The notes under the pieces were generated by a model. The model was not told the DNA's origin and ran no database searches. It saw only the letters and a program-made list of their open reading frames with translations. From positions 28,374,501-28,438,500 of the forward strand of contig NC_079886.1 of the NCBI RefSeq assembly GCF_029227915.1: 64,000 bases of DNA, written 5' to 3'. Position 1 is the first letter of the stretch, and every line of letters starts with the position of its first letter. This DNA comes from Hydractinia symbiolongicarpus (taxonomy: Eukaryota > Cnidaria > Hydrozoa > Anthoathecata > Hydractiniidae). The position numbers and the translations under genes were made by a program. Below, one piece after another: positions 1-12,900 of the stretch.

Positions 1-235
1 AGTTTATTCCCAGTTTACTTTCTTTCTATACATTCGACTATACGGGTCAAGCCCGGGATTTACGGGAACTCCCGGGTTTTCGTTTGCCGGCGATTAAACT
101 CCTTTTATTCAGTGTCTAATCAAAAATGAAATCATTTTTGAAAACTACAAGTCTCATGCGTTTTAGTGGTGAAAAAATAATTTAAAAAATCGTTCGGAAA
201 ATGAGTTTACTCCCTGGGTACTTTCTTTGTATACA

Positions 236-249
236 TTCGACTATACGGG
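236..249 (+). promoter_or_regulatory. CENP-B-box-like motif, one base short (example)
   Basis: TTCG (236-239), three bases, A (243), two bases, CGGG (246-249). The known CENP-B box core is TTCG-N4-A-N2-CGGG, so this differs by one missing base in the first spacer. It is present in most A and D monomers. C monomers have CTTTTGACTATACGGG and lack TTCG; many B monomers have CTATGCGGG. Binding by any protein is speculation. Confidence 0.35.
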
Positions 250-457
250 CCGAGTCCGGGATATACGGGAAAGCGCGGGTTTTCGTTTGCCGGCGATTAA
301 ACTCCTTTTATTCAGCGTCTCATCAAAAATGAAATCAGTTTTGAAAACTACAAGTCTTATGCGATTTAGTGGTAAAAAATTAATTTAAAAAATCGTTCGG
401 GAAATGAGTTTACTCCCAGTTTACTTTCTTTCTATACATTCGACTATACGGGTCAAG

Positions 458-482
458 CCCGGGATTTACGGGAACTCCCGGG
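458..482. repeat. Subtype-B inverted repeat with CCCGGG ends (example)
   Basis: CCCGGGA (458-464) and TCCCGGG (476-482) are perfect 7-bp reverse complements around an 11-base spacer. It is found in B monomers only; other subtypes have AAATCGCGGG or AAAGCGCGGG instead of the right arm. Confidence 0.85.
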
Positions 483-525
483 TTTTCGTTTGCCGGCGAT
501 TAAACTCCTTTTATTCAGCGTCTCA

Positions 526-547
526 TCAAAAATGAAATCATTTTTGA
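526..547. repeat. Monomer-internal perfect inverted repeat, 10 + 10 bp (example)
   Basis: Arms TCAAAAATGA (526-535) and TCATTTTTGA (538-547) are perfect reverse complements separated by AA. The structure is present in most monomers in both arms. Variants with TCAGTTTTGA or CAAGAATGA break one or two pairs without compensating changes. Confidence 0.9.
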
Positions 548-2349
548 AAACTACAAGTCTCATGCGTTTTAGTGGTGAAAAAATAATTTAAAAAATCGTT
601 CGGAAAATGAGTTTACTCCCTGGGTACTTTCTTTGTATACATTCGACTATACGGGCCGAGTCCGGGATATACGGGAAAGCGCGGGTTTTCGTTTGCCGGC
701 GATTAAACTCCTTTTATTCAGCGTCTCATCAAAAATGAAATCAGTTTTGAAAACTACAAGTCTAATGCGTCTTAGTGGTAAAAAAATAATTTAAAAAATC
801 GTTCGGGAAATGAGTTTACTCCCAGTTTACTTTCTTTCTATACATTCGACTATGCGGGTTAAGCCCGGGATTTACGGGAACTCCCGGGTTTTCGTTTGCC
901 GGCGATTAAACTCTTTTTATTCAGCGTCTCATCAAAAATGAAATCATTTTTGAAAACTACAAGTCTCATGTGTTTTAGTGGTGAAAAAATAATTTAAAAA
1001 ATCGTTCGGGAAATGAGTTTACTCCCTGGGTACTTTCTTTGTATACATTCGACTATACGGGCCAAGCCCGGGATTTACGGGAAATCGCGGGTTTTCGTTT
1101 GCCGGAGATTAAACTCCTTTTATTCAGCGTCTCATCAAGAATGAAATCGTTATTGAAAACTACAAGTCTTATGCGTTTTAGTGGTATAAAATTAATTTAA
1201 AAAATCGTTCGGGAAATGAGTTTATTCCCAGTTTACTTTCTTTCTATACATTCGACTATACGGGTCAAGCCCGGGATTTACGGGAACTCCCGGGTTTTCG
1301 TTTGCCGGCGATTAAACTCCTTTTATTCAGTGTGTAATCAAAAATGAAATCATTTTTGAAAACTACAAGTCTCATGCGTTTTAGTGGTGAAAAAATAATT
1401 TAAAAAATCGTTCGGAAAATGAGTTTACTCCCTGGGTACTTTCTTTGTATACATTCGACTATACGGGCCGAGTCCGGGATATACGGGAAAGCGCGGGTTT
1501 TCGTTTGCCGGCGATTAAACTCCTTTTATTCAGCGTCTCATCAAAAATGAAATCAGTTTTGAAAACTACAAGTCTCATGCGTCTTAGTGGTAAAAAAATA
1601 ATTTAAAAAATCGTTCGGGAAATGAGTTTACTCCCAGTTTACTTTCTTTCTATACATTCGACTATGCGGGTTAAGCCCGGGATTTACGGGAACTCCCGGG
1701 TTTTCGTTTGCCGGCGATTAAACTCTTTTTATTCAGCGTCTCATCAAAAATGAAATCATTTTTGAAAACTACAAGTCTCATGTGTTTTAGTGGTGAAAAA
1801 ATAATTTAAAAAATCGTTCGGGAAATGAGTTTACTCCCTGGGTACTTTCTTTGTATACATTCGACTATACGGGCCAAGCCCGGGATTTACGGGAAATCGC
1901 GGGTTTTCGTTTGCCGGAGATTAAACTCCTTTTATTCAGCGTCTCATCAAGAATGAAATCGTTATTGAAAACTACAAGTCTTATGCGTTTTAGTGGTATA
2001 AAATTAATTTAAAAAATCGTTCGGGAAATGAGTTTATTCCCAGTTTACTTTCTTTCTATACATTCGACTATACGGGTCAAGCCCGGGATTTACGGGAACT
2101 CCCGGGTTTTCTTTTGCCGGCGATTAAACTCCTTTTATTCAGTGTCTAATCAAAAATGAAATCATTTTTGAAAACTACAAGTCTCATGCGTTTTAGTGGT
2201 GAAAAAATAATTTAAAAAATCGTTCGGAAAATGAGTTTACTCCCTGGGTACTTTCTTTGTATACATTCGACTATACGGGCCGAGTCCGGAATATACGGGA
2301 AAGCGCGGGTTTTCGTTTGCCGGCGATTAAACTCCTTTTATTCAGCGTC

Positions 2350-5187
2350 TCATAAAAAAAAATCAGTTTTGAAAACTACAAGTCTCATGCGTTTTAGTGG
2401 TGAAAAAATAATTTAAAGAATCGTTCGGGAAATGAGTTTACTCCCTGGGTACTTTCTTTGTATACATTCGACTATACGGGACAAGCCCGGGATTTACGGG
2501 AAATCGCGGGTTTTCGTTTGCCGGCGATTAAACTCTTTTTATTCAGCGTCTCATCAAAAATGAAATCATTTTTGAAAACTACAAGTCTCATGCGTTTTAG
2601 TGGTGAAAATATAAGTTAAAGAATCGTTCGGGAAATGAGTTTACTCCCTGCGTACTTTCTTTGTATACATTCGACTATGCCGGCCGGTTCCAGGATTTAG
2701 GGTAAATCGCGGGTTTTCGTTTGCCGGAGATTAAACTCCCTTTATTCAGCGTCTCATCAAAAATGAAATCAGTTTTGAAAGCTACGATTCTTACGCGTTT
2801 TAGTGGTGAAAAAATGATTTAAAGAATCGTTCGGGAAATGAGTTTACTCCCTGGGTACTTTCTTTGTATACTTTTGACTATACCGGCCGAGTCCGGGATT
2901 TACGGGAAAGCGCGGGTTTTCGTTTGCCGGCGATTAAACTCCTTTTATTCAGCGTCTCATCAAAAATGAAATCATATTTGAAAACTACAAGTCTCATGCG
3001 TCTTAGTGGTGAAAAAATAATTTAAAAAATCGTTCGGAAAATGAGTTTACTCCCTGGGTACTTTCTTTCTATATATTCGACTATGCGGGTTAAGCCCGGG
3101 ATTTACGGGAACTCCCGGGTTTTTGTTTGCCGGCGATTAAACTCTTTTTATTCAGCGTCTCATCAAAAATGAAATCATTTTTGAAAACTACAAGTCTCAT
3201 GCGTCTTAGTGGTTAAAAAATAATTTAAAAAATCGTTCGGGAAATGAGTTTACTCCCAGTTTACTTTCTTTCTATACATTCGACTATGCGGGTTAAGCCC
3301 GGGATTTACGGGAACTCCCTGGTTTTTGTTTGCCGGCGATTAAACTCTTTTTATTCAGCGTCTCATCAAAAATGAAATCATTTTTGAAAACTACAAGTCT
3401 CATGTGTTTTAGTGGTGAAAAAATAAATTAAAAAATCGTTCGGAAAATGAGTTTACTCCCTGGGTACTTTCTTTGTATACATTCGACTATACGGCCGAGT
3501 CCGGGATATACGGGAAAGCGCGGGTTTTCGTTTGCCGGCGATTAAACTCCTTTTATTCAGCGTCTCATCAAAAATGAAATCATTTTTAAAAACTACAAGT
3601 CTCATGCGTCCTAGTGGTAAAAAAATAATTTAAAAAATCGTTCGGGAAATGAGTTTACTCCCTGGGTACTTTCTTTGTATACATTCGACTATACGGGCCA
3701 AGCCCTGGATTTACGGGAAATCGCGGGTTTTCGTTTGCCGGCGATTAAACTCCTTTTATTCAGCGTCTCATAAAAAAAAAATCAGTTTTGAAAACTACAA
3801 GTCTCATGCGTTTTAGTGGTGAAAAAATAATTTAAAGAATCGTTCGGGAAATGAGTTTACTCCCTGGGTACTTTCTTTGTATACATTCGACTATACGGGA
3901 CAAGCCCGGGATTTACGGGAAATCGCGGGTTTTCGTTTGCCGGCGATTAAACTCTTTTTATTCAGCGTCTCATCAAAAATGAAATCATTTTTGAAAACTA
4001 CAAGTCTCATGCGTTTTAGTGGTGAAAATATAAGTTAAAGAATCGTTCGGGAAATGAGTTTACTCCCTGCGTACTTTCTTTGTATACATTCGACTATACC
4101 GGCCGGTTCCAGGATTTAGGGTAAATCGCGGGTTTTCGTTTGCCGGAGATTAAACTCCCTTTATTCAGCGTCTCATCAAAAATGAAATCAGTTTTGAAAA
4201 CTACGATTCTTATGCGTTTTAGTGGTGAAAAAATGATTTAAAGAATCGTTCGGGAAATGAGTTTACTCCCTGGGTACTTTCTTTGTATACTTTTGACTAT
4301 ACCGGCCGAGTCCGGGATTTACGGGAAATCGCGGGTTTTCGTTTGCCGGCGATTAAACTCCTTTTATTCAGCGTCTCATCAAAAATGAAATCATATTTGA
4401 AAACTACAAGTCTCATGCGTCTTAGTGGTGAAAAAATAATTTAAAAAATCGTTCGGAAAATGAGTTTACTCCCTGGGTACTTTCTTTCTATACATTCGAC
4501 TATGCGGGTTAAGCCCGGGATTTACGGGAACTCCCGGGTTTTTGTTTGCCGGCGATTAAACTCTTTTTATTCAGCGTCTCATCAAAAATGAAATCATTTT
4601 TGAAAACTACAAGTCTCATGCGTCTTAGTGGTTAAAAAATAATTTAAAAAATCGTTCGGGAAATGAGTTTACTCCCAGTTTACTTTCTTTCTATACATTC
4701 GACTATGCGGGTTAAGCCCGGGATTTACGGGAACTCCCGGGTTTTTGTTTGCCGGCGATTAAACTCTTTTTATTCAGCGTCTCATCAAAAATGAAATCAT
4801 TTTTGAAAACTACAAGTCTCATGTGTTTTAGTGGTGAAAAAATAATTTAAAAAATCGTTCGGAAAATGAGTTTACTCCCTGGGTACTTTCTTTGTATACA
4901 TTCGACTATACGGCCGAGTCCGGGATATACGGGAAAGCGCGGGTTTTCGTTTGCCGGCGATTAAACTCCTTTTATTCAGCGTCTCATCAAAAATGAAATC
5001 ATTTTTAAAAACTACAAGTCTCATGCGTCCTAGTGGTAAAAAAATAATTTAAAAAATCGTTCGGGAAATGAGTTTACTCCCTGGGTACTTTCTTTGTATA
5101 CATTCGACTATACGGGCCAAGCCCTGGATTTACGGGAAATCGCGGGTTTTCGTTTGCCGGCGATTAAACTTCTTTTATTCAGCGTCT
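2350..5187 (+). repeat. Higher-order repeat, about 1419-bp heptamer, two copies
   Basis: The diagnostic CTCATAAAAAAAAA variant at 2351 recurs at 3769, and ATAAGTTAAAG at 2611 recurs at 4030, giving an offset of 1418-1419 bp (seven monomers minus small indels). An A-run of 9 versus 10 explains the one-base change in offset. Shared markers include GTTCCAGGATTTAGGGTAAA, GGTTAAAAAATAATTT and CCAAGCCCTGGATTTACGG. Boundaries are approximate. Confidence 0.8.
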
Positions 5188-5189
5188 CA

Positions 5190-7047
5190 TCAAAAATGAA
5201 ATCATTTTTGAAAACTACCAGTGTCATGCGTTTTAGTGGTGAAAATATAATTTAAAGAATCGTTCGGGAAATGAGTTTACTCCCTGCGTACTTTCTTTGT
5301 ATACTTTTGACTATACGGGCCGGTTCCGGGATTTAGGGGAAATCGCGGGTTTTCGTTTGCCGGAGATTAATCTCATTTTATTCAGCGTCTCATCAAAAAT
5401 GAAATCATTTTTGAAAACTACAAGTCTCATGCGTTTTAGTGGTAAAAAAATAATTTAAAAAATCGTTCGGGAAATGAGTTTACTCCCTGGGTACTTTCTT
5501 TGTATACATTCGACTATACGGGCCAAGCCCGGGATTTACGGGAAATCGCGGGTTTTCGTTTGCCGGCGATTAAACTCCTTTTATTCAGCGTCTCATCAAA
5601 AATGAAATCATTTTTGAAAACTACAAGTCTCATGCGTTTTAGTGGTAAAAAAATAATTTAAAAAATCGTTCGGGAAATGAGTTTACTCCCTGGGTACTTT
5701 CTTTGTATACATTCGACTATACGGGCCAAGCCCGGGATTTACGGGAAATCGCGGGTTTTCGTTTGCCGGCGATTAAACTCTTTTTATTCAGCGTCTCATC
5801 AAAAATGAAATCATTTTTGAAAACTACAAGTCTCATGCGTCTTAGTGGTTAAAAAATAATTTAAAAAATCGTTCGGGAAATGAGTTTACTCCCAGTTTAC
5901 TTTCTTTCTATACATTCGACTATGCGGGTTAAGCCCGGGATTTACGGGAACTCCCGGGTTTTTGTTTGCCGGCGATTAAACTCTTTTTATTCAGCGTCTC
6001 ATCAAAAATGAAATCATTTTTGAAAACTACAAGTCTCATGTGTTTTAGTGGTGAAAAAATAATTTAAAAAATCGTTCGGAAAATGAGTTTACTCCCTGGG
6101 TACTTTCTTTGTATACATTCGACTATACGGCCGAGTCCGGGATATACGGGAAAGCGCGGGTTTTCGTTTGCCGGCGATTAAACTCCTTTTATTCAGCGTC
6201 TCATCAAAAATGAAATCATTTTTAAAAACTACAAGTCTCATGCGTCCTAGTGGTAAAAAAATAATTTAAAAAATCGTTCGGGAAATGAGTTTACTCCCTG
6301 GGTACTTTCTTTGTATACATTCGACTATACGGGCCAAGCCCTGGATTTACGGGAAATCGCGGGTTTTCGTTTGCCGGCGATTAAACTTCTTTTATTCAGC
6401 GTCTCATCAAAAATGAAATCATTTTTGAAAACTACAAGTGTCATGCGTTTTAGTGGTGAAAATATAATTTAAAGAATCGTTCGGGAAATGAGTTTACTCC
6501 CTGCGTACTTTCTTTGTATACTTTTGACTATACGGGCCGGTTCCGGGATTTAGGGGAAATCGCGGGTTTTCGTTTGCCGGAGATTAATCTCATTTTATTC
6601 AGCGTCTCATCAAAAATGAAATCATTTTTGAAAACTACAAGTCTCATGCGTTTTAGTGGTAAAAAAATAATTTAAAAAATCGTTCGGGAAATGAGTTTAC
6701 TCCCTGGGTACTTTCTTTGTATACATTCGACTATACGGGCCAAGCCCGGGATTTACGGGAAATCGCGGGTTTTCGTTTGCCGGCGATTAAACTCCTTTTA
6801 TTCAGCGTCTCATCAAAAATGAAATCATTTTTGAAAACTACAAGTCTCATGCGTTTTAGTGGTAAAAAAATAATTTAAAAACTCGTTCGGGAAATGAGTT
6901 TACTCCCTGGGTACTTTCTTTGTATACATTCGACTATACGGGCCAAGCCCGGGATTTACGGGAAATCGCGGGTTTTCGTTTGCCGGCGATTAAACTCTTT
7001 TTATTCAGCGTCTCATCAAAAATGAAATCATTTTTGAAAACTACAAG
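5190..7047 (+). repeat. Higher-order repeat, 1217-bp hexamer, about 1.5 copies
   Basis: GAAAATATAATTT at 5241 recurs at 6458, and CCAAGCCCTGG at about 5117 recurs 1217 bp later. The unusual GGAGATTAATCTCATTTT is shared by both C monomers. The second copy diverges near 7047, where a further C monomer begins 609 bp after the previous one, which marks an exchange point of three monomers. Confidence 0.75.
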
Positions 7048-7479
7048 TGTCATGCGTTTTAGTGGTGAAAATATAATTTAAAGAATCGTTCGGGAAATGA
7101 GTTTACTCCCTGCGTACTTTCTTTGTATACTTTTGACTATACGGGCCGGTTCCGGGATTTAGGGGAAATCGCGGGTTTTCGTTTGCCGGAGATTAAACTC
7201 ATTTTATTCAGCGTCTCATCAAAAATGAAATCATTTTTGAAAACTACAAGTCTCATGCGTTTTAGTGGTAAAAAAATAATTTAAAAAATCGTTCGGGAAA
7301 TGAGTTTACTCCCTGGGTACTTTCTTTGTATACATTCGACTATACGGGCCAAGCCCGGGATTTACGGGAACTCCCGGGTTTTTGTTTGCCGGCGATTAAA
7401 CTCTTTTTATTCAGCGTCTCATCAAAAATGAAATCATTTTTGAAAACTACAAGTCTCATGTGTTTTAGTGGTGAAAAAA

Positions 7480-9975
7480 TAATTTAAAAAATCGTTCGGA
7501 AAATGAGTTTACTCCCTGGGTACTTTCTTTGTATACATTCGACTATACGGCCGAGTCCGGGATTTAGGGAAAATCGCGGGTTTTCGTTTCCTGGAGATTA
7601 AACTCATTTTATTCAGCCTCTTATCAAAAATGAAATCATTTTTGAAAACTACAAGTCTCATGCGTTTTAGTGGTAAAAAAATAATTTAAAAAATCGTTCG
7701 GGAAATGAGTTTACTCCCTGGGTACTTTCTTTGTATACATTCCACTATACGGGCCAAGCCCGGGATTTACGGGAAATCGCGGGTTTTCGTTTGCCGGCGA
7801 TTAAACTCCTTTTATTCAGCGTCTCATCAAAAATGAAATCATTTTTGAAAACTACAAGTCTCATGCGTTTTAGTGGTAAAAAAATAATTTAAAAAATCGT
7901 TCGGGAAATGAGTTTACTCCCTGGGTATTTTCTTTGTATACATTCGACTATACGGGCCAAGCCCGGGATTTACGGGAAATCGCGGGTTTTCGTTTGCCGG
8001 CGATTAAACTCTTTTTATTCAGCGTCTCATCAAAAATGAAATCATTTTTGAAAACTACAAGTCTCATGCGTTTTAGTGGTGAAAATATAAGTTAAGAAAT
8101 CGTTCGGGAAATGAGTTTACTCCCTGCGTACTTTCTTTGTATACATTCGACTATACCGGCCGGTTCCAGGATTTAGGGTAAATCGCGGGTTTTCGTTTGC
8201 CGGAGATTAAACTCCCTTTATTCAGCGTCTCATCAAAAATAAAATCAGTTTTGAAAACTACCATTCTTATGCGTTTTAGTGGTGAAAAAATGATTTAAAG
8301 AATCGTTCGGGAAATGAGTTTACTCCCTGGGTACTTTCTTTGTATACTTTTGACTATACCGGCCGAGTCCGGGATTTACGGGAAATCGCGGGTTTTCGTT
8401 TGCCGGCGGTTAAACTCCTTTTATTCAGCGTCTCATCAAAAATGAAATCATATTTAAAAACTACAAGTCTCATGCGTCTTAGTGGTGAAAAAATAATTTA
8501 AAAAATCGTTCGGAAAATGAGTTTACTCCCTGGGTACTTTCTTTCTATACATTCGACTATGCGGGTTAAGTCCGGGATTTACGGGAACTCCCGGGTTTTT
8601 GTTTGCCGGCGTTTAAACTCTTTTTATTCAGCGTCTCATCAAAAATGAAATCATTTTTGAAAACTACAAGTCTCATGCGTCTTAGTGGTAAAAAAATAAT
8701 TTAAAAAATCGTTCGGAAAATGAGTTTACTCCCTGGGTACTTTCTTTGTATACATTCGACTATACGGCCGAGTCCGGGATTTAGGGAAAATCGCGGGTTT
8801 TCGTTTCCTGGAGATTAAACTCATTTTATTCAGCCTCTTATCAAAAATGAAATCATTTTTGAAAACTACAAGTCTCATGCGTTTTAGTGGTAAAAAAATA
8901 ATTTAAAAAATCGTTCGGGAAATGAGTTTACTCCCTGGGTACTTTCTTTGTATACATTCCACTATACGGGCCAAGCCCGGGATTTACGGGAAATCGCGGG
9001 TTTTCGTTTGCCGGCGATTAAACTCCTTTTATTCAGCGTCTCATCAAAAATGAAATCATTTTTGAAAACTACAAGTCTCATGCGTTTTAGTGGTAAAAAA
9101 ATAATTTAAAAAATCGTTCGGGAAATGAGTTTACTCCCTGGGTATTTTCTTTGTATACATTCGACTATACGGGCCAAGCCCGGGATTTACGGGAAATCGC
9201 GGGTTTTCGTTTGCCGGCGATTAAACTCTTTTTATTCAGCGTCTCATCAAAAATGAAATCATTTTTGAAAACTACAAGTCTCATGCGTTTTAGTGGTGAA
9301 AATATAAGTTAAGAAATCGTTCGGGAAATGAGTTTACTCCCTGCGTACTTTCTTTGTATACATTCGACTATACCGGCCGGTTCCAGGATTTAGGGTAAAT
9401 CGCGGGTTTTCGTTTGTCGGAGATTAAACTCCCTTTATTCAGCGTCTCATCAAAAATAAAATCAGTTTTGAAAACTACCATTCTTATGCGTTTTAGTGGT
9501 GAAAAAATGATTTAAAGAATCGTTCGGGAAATGAGTTTACTCCCTGGGTACTTTCTTTGTATACTTTTGACTATACCGGCCGAGTCCGGGATTTACGGGA
9601 AATCGCGGGTTTTCGTTTGCCGGCGGTTAAACTCCTTTTATTCAGCGTCTTATCAAAAATGAAATCATATTTGAAAACTACAAGTCTCATGCGTCTTAGT
9701 GGTGAAAAAATAATTTAAAAAATCGTTCGGAAAATGAGTTTACTCCCTGGGTACTTTCTTTCTATACATTCGACTATGCGGGTTAAGTCCGGGATTTACG
9801 GGAACTCCCGGGTTTTTGTTTGCCGGCGTTTAAACTCTTTTTATTCAGCGTCTCATCAAAAATGAAATCATTTTTGAAAACTACAAGTCTCATGCGTCTT
9901 AGTGGTAAAAAAATAATTTAAAAAATCGTTCGGAAAATGAGTTTACTCCCTGGGTACTTTCTTTGTATACATTCG
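7480..9975 (+). repeat. Higher-order repeat, 1217-bp hexamer, two copies
   Basis: Diagnostic CGTTTCCTGGAGATTAAAC with CAGCCTCTTATC occurs near 7586 and again 1217 bp later. ATAAGTTAAG occurs at 8087 and 9304, also 1217 bp apart. CATTCCACTATACGG and GGGTATTTTCTTTG are shared as well. Copies are about 7480-8696 and 8697-9913, with similarity ending near 9975 where the sequence switches to GATATACGGG. This hexamer is not the same as the one at 5190-7047. Confidence 0.8.
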
Positions 9976-12900
9976 ACTATACGGCCGAGTCCGGGATATA
10001 CGGGAAAGCGCGGGTTTTCGTTTGCCGGCGATTAAACTCCTTTTATTCAGCGTCTCATCAAAAATGAAATCATTTTTAAAAACTACAAGTCTCATGCGTC
10101 CTAGTGGTAAAAAAATAATTTAAAAAATCGTTCGGGAAATGAGTTTACTCCCTGGGTACTTTCTTTGTATACATTCGACTATACGGCCGAGTCCGGGATA
10201 TACGGGAAAGCGCGGGTTTTCGTTTGCCGGCGATTAAACTCCTTTTATTCAGCGTCTCATCAAAAATGAAATCATTTTTAAAAACTACAAGTCTCATGCG
10301 TCCTAGTGGTAAAAAAATAATTTAAAAAATCGTTCGGGAAATGAGTTTACTCCCTGGGTACTTTCTTTGTATACATTCGACTATACGGGCCAAGCCCGGG
10401 ATTTACGGGAAATCGCGGGTTTTCGTTTGCCGGCGATTAAACTTCTTTTATTCAGCGTCTCATCAAAAATGAAATCATTTTTGAAAACTACAAGTGTCAT
10501 GCGTTTTAGTGGTGAAAATATAATTTAAAGAATCGTTCGGGAAATGAGTTTACTCCCTGCGTACTTTCTTTGTATACTTTTGACTATACGGGCCGGTTCC
10601 GGGATTTAGGGGAAATCGCGGGTTTTCGTTTGCCGGAGATTAAACTCATTTTATTCAGCGTCTCATCAAAAATGAAATCATTTTTGAAAACTACAAGTCT
10701 CATGCGTTTTAGTGGTGAAAAAATAATTTAAAGAATCCTTCGGGAAATGAGTTTACTCCCTGGGTACTTTCTTTGTATACATTCGACTATACGGGCCAAG
10801 CCCGGGACTTACGGGAAATGGCGGGTTTTTGTTTGCCGGCGATTAAACTTCTTTTATTCAGCGTCTCATCAAAAACGAAATTATTTTTAAAAACTACAAG
10901 TCTCATGCGTTTTAGTGGTATAAAATTAATTTAAAAAACCGTTCGGGAAATGAGTTTATTCCCAGATTACTTTCTTTCTATACATTCGACTATACGGTCA
11001 AGCCCAGGACTTACGGGAAATCGTGGGTTTTCGTTTGCCGGCGATTAAACTTCTTTTATTCAGCGTCTCATCAAAAATGAAATCATTTTTAAAAACTACA
11101 AGTCTCATGCGTCTTAGTGGTAAAAAAATAATTTAAAAAATCGTTCGGGAAATGAGTTTACTCCCTGGGTACTTTCATTGTATACATTCGACTATACGGG
11201 CCAAGCCCGGGATTTACGGGAAATCTCGGGTTTTCGTTTGACGGCGATTAAACTTCTTTTATTCAGCGTCTCATCAAAAATGAAATCATTTTTGAAAACT
11301 ACAAGTGTCATGCGTTTTAGTGGTGAAAATATAATTTAAAGAATCGTTCGGGAAATGAGTTTACTCCCTGCGTACTTTCTTTGTATACTTTTGACTATAC
11401 GGGCCGGTTCCGGGATTTAGGGGTATTCGCGGGTTTTCGTTTGCCGGCGATTAAACTCCTTTTATTCAGCGTCTCATCAAAAATGAAATCATTTTTGAAA
11501 ACTACAAGTCTCATGCGTTTTAGTGGTGAAAAAATAATTTAAAAAATCGTTCGGAAAATGAGTTTACTCCCTGGGTACTTTCTTTGTATACATTCGACTA
11601 TACGGGCCAAGCCCGGGATTTACGGGAAATCGCGGGTTTTCGTTTGCCGGCGATTAAACTTCTTTTATTCAGCGTCTCATCAAAAATGCAATCATTTTTG
11701 AAAACTACAAGTGTCATGCGTTTTAGTGGTGAAAATATAATTTAAAGAATCGTTCGGGAAATGAGTTTACTCCCTGCGTACTTTCTTTGTATACTTTTGA
11801 CTATACGGGCTGGTTCCGGGATTTAGGGGAAATCGCGGGTTTTCGTTTGCCGGCGATTAAAGTCCTTTTATTCAGCGTCTCATCAAAAATGAAATCATTT
11901 TTGAAAACTACAAGTCTCATGCGTTTTAGTGGTGAAACAATAATTTAAAAAATCGTTCGGAAAATGAGTTTACTTCCTGGGTACTTTCTTTGTATACATT
12001 CGACTATACGGGCCGGGTCCGGGATATACGGGAAAGCGCGGGTTTTCGTTTGCCGGCGATTAAACTCCTTTTATTCAGCGTCTCATCAAAAATGAAATCA
12101 GTTTTGAAAACTACAAGTCTCATGCGTCTTAGTGGTAAAAAAATAATTTAAAATATCGTTCGGAAAATGAGTTTACTCCCAGTTTACTTTCTTTCTATAC
12201 ATTCGACTATGCGTGTTAAGCCCGGGATTCACGGGAACTCCCGGGTTTTCGTTTGCCGGCGATTAAACTCTTTTTATTCAGCGTCTCATCAAAAATGAAG
12301 TCATTTTTGAAAACTACAAGTCTCATGTGTTTTAGTGGTGAAAAAATAATTTAAAAAATCGTTCGGAAAATGAGTTTACTCCCTGGGTACTTTCTTTGTA
12401 TACATTCGAGTATACGGCCGAGTCCGGGATATACGGGAAAGCGCGGGTTTTCGTTTGCCGGCCATTAAACTCCTTTTATTCAGCGTCTCATCAAAAATGA
12501 AATCATTTTTAAAAACTACAAGTCTCATGCGTCCTAGTGGTAAAAACATAATTTAAAAAATCGTTCGGGAAATGAGTTTACTCCCTGGGTACTTTCTTTG
12601 TATACATTCGACTATACGGGCCAAGCCCGGGATTTACGGGAAATTGCGGGTTTTCGTTTGCCGGCGATTAAACTTCTTTTGTTCAGCGTCTCATCAAAAA
12701 TGAAATCATTTTTGAAAACTACAAGTGTCATGCGTTTTAGTGGTGAAAATATAATTTAAAGAATCGTTCGGGAAATGAGTTTACTCCCTGCGTACTTTCT
12801 TTGTATGCTTTTGACTATACGGGCCGGTTCCGGGATTTAGGGGAAATCGCGGGTTTTCGTTTGCCGGCGATTAAACTCCTTTTATTCAGCGTCTCATCAA

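Larger units (their letters stand above)
407..2030 (+). repeat. Higher-order repeat, 812-bp tetramer, two copies
   Basis: Copies at 407-1218 and 1219-2030, each in monomer order B, A, B-like (CTATGCGGGTTAAG), D. The two copies share rare variants such as CATGTGTTTTAGTGG, the TATAAAATTAATTT end of the D monomer and its CAAGAATGAAATCG. A third copy begins at 2031 and soon diverges; 1-406 looks like the B-A start of the same unit. Confidence 0.85.
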
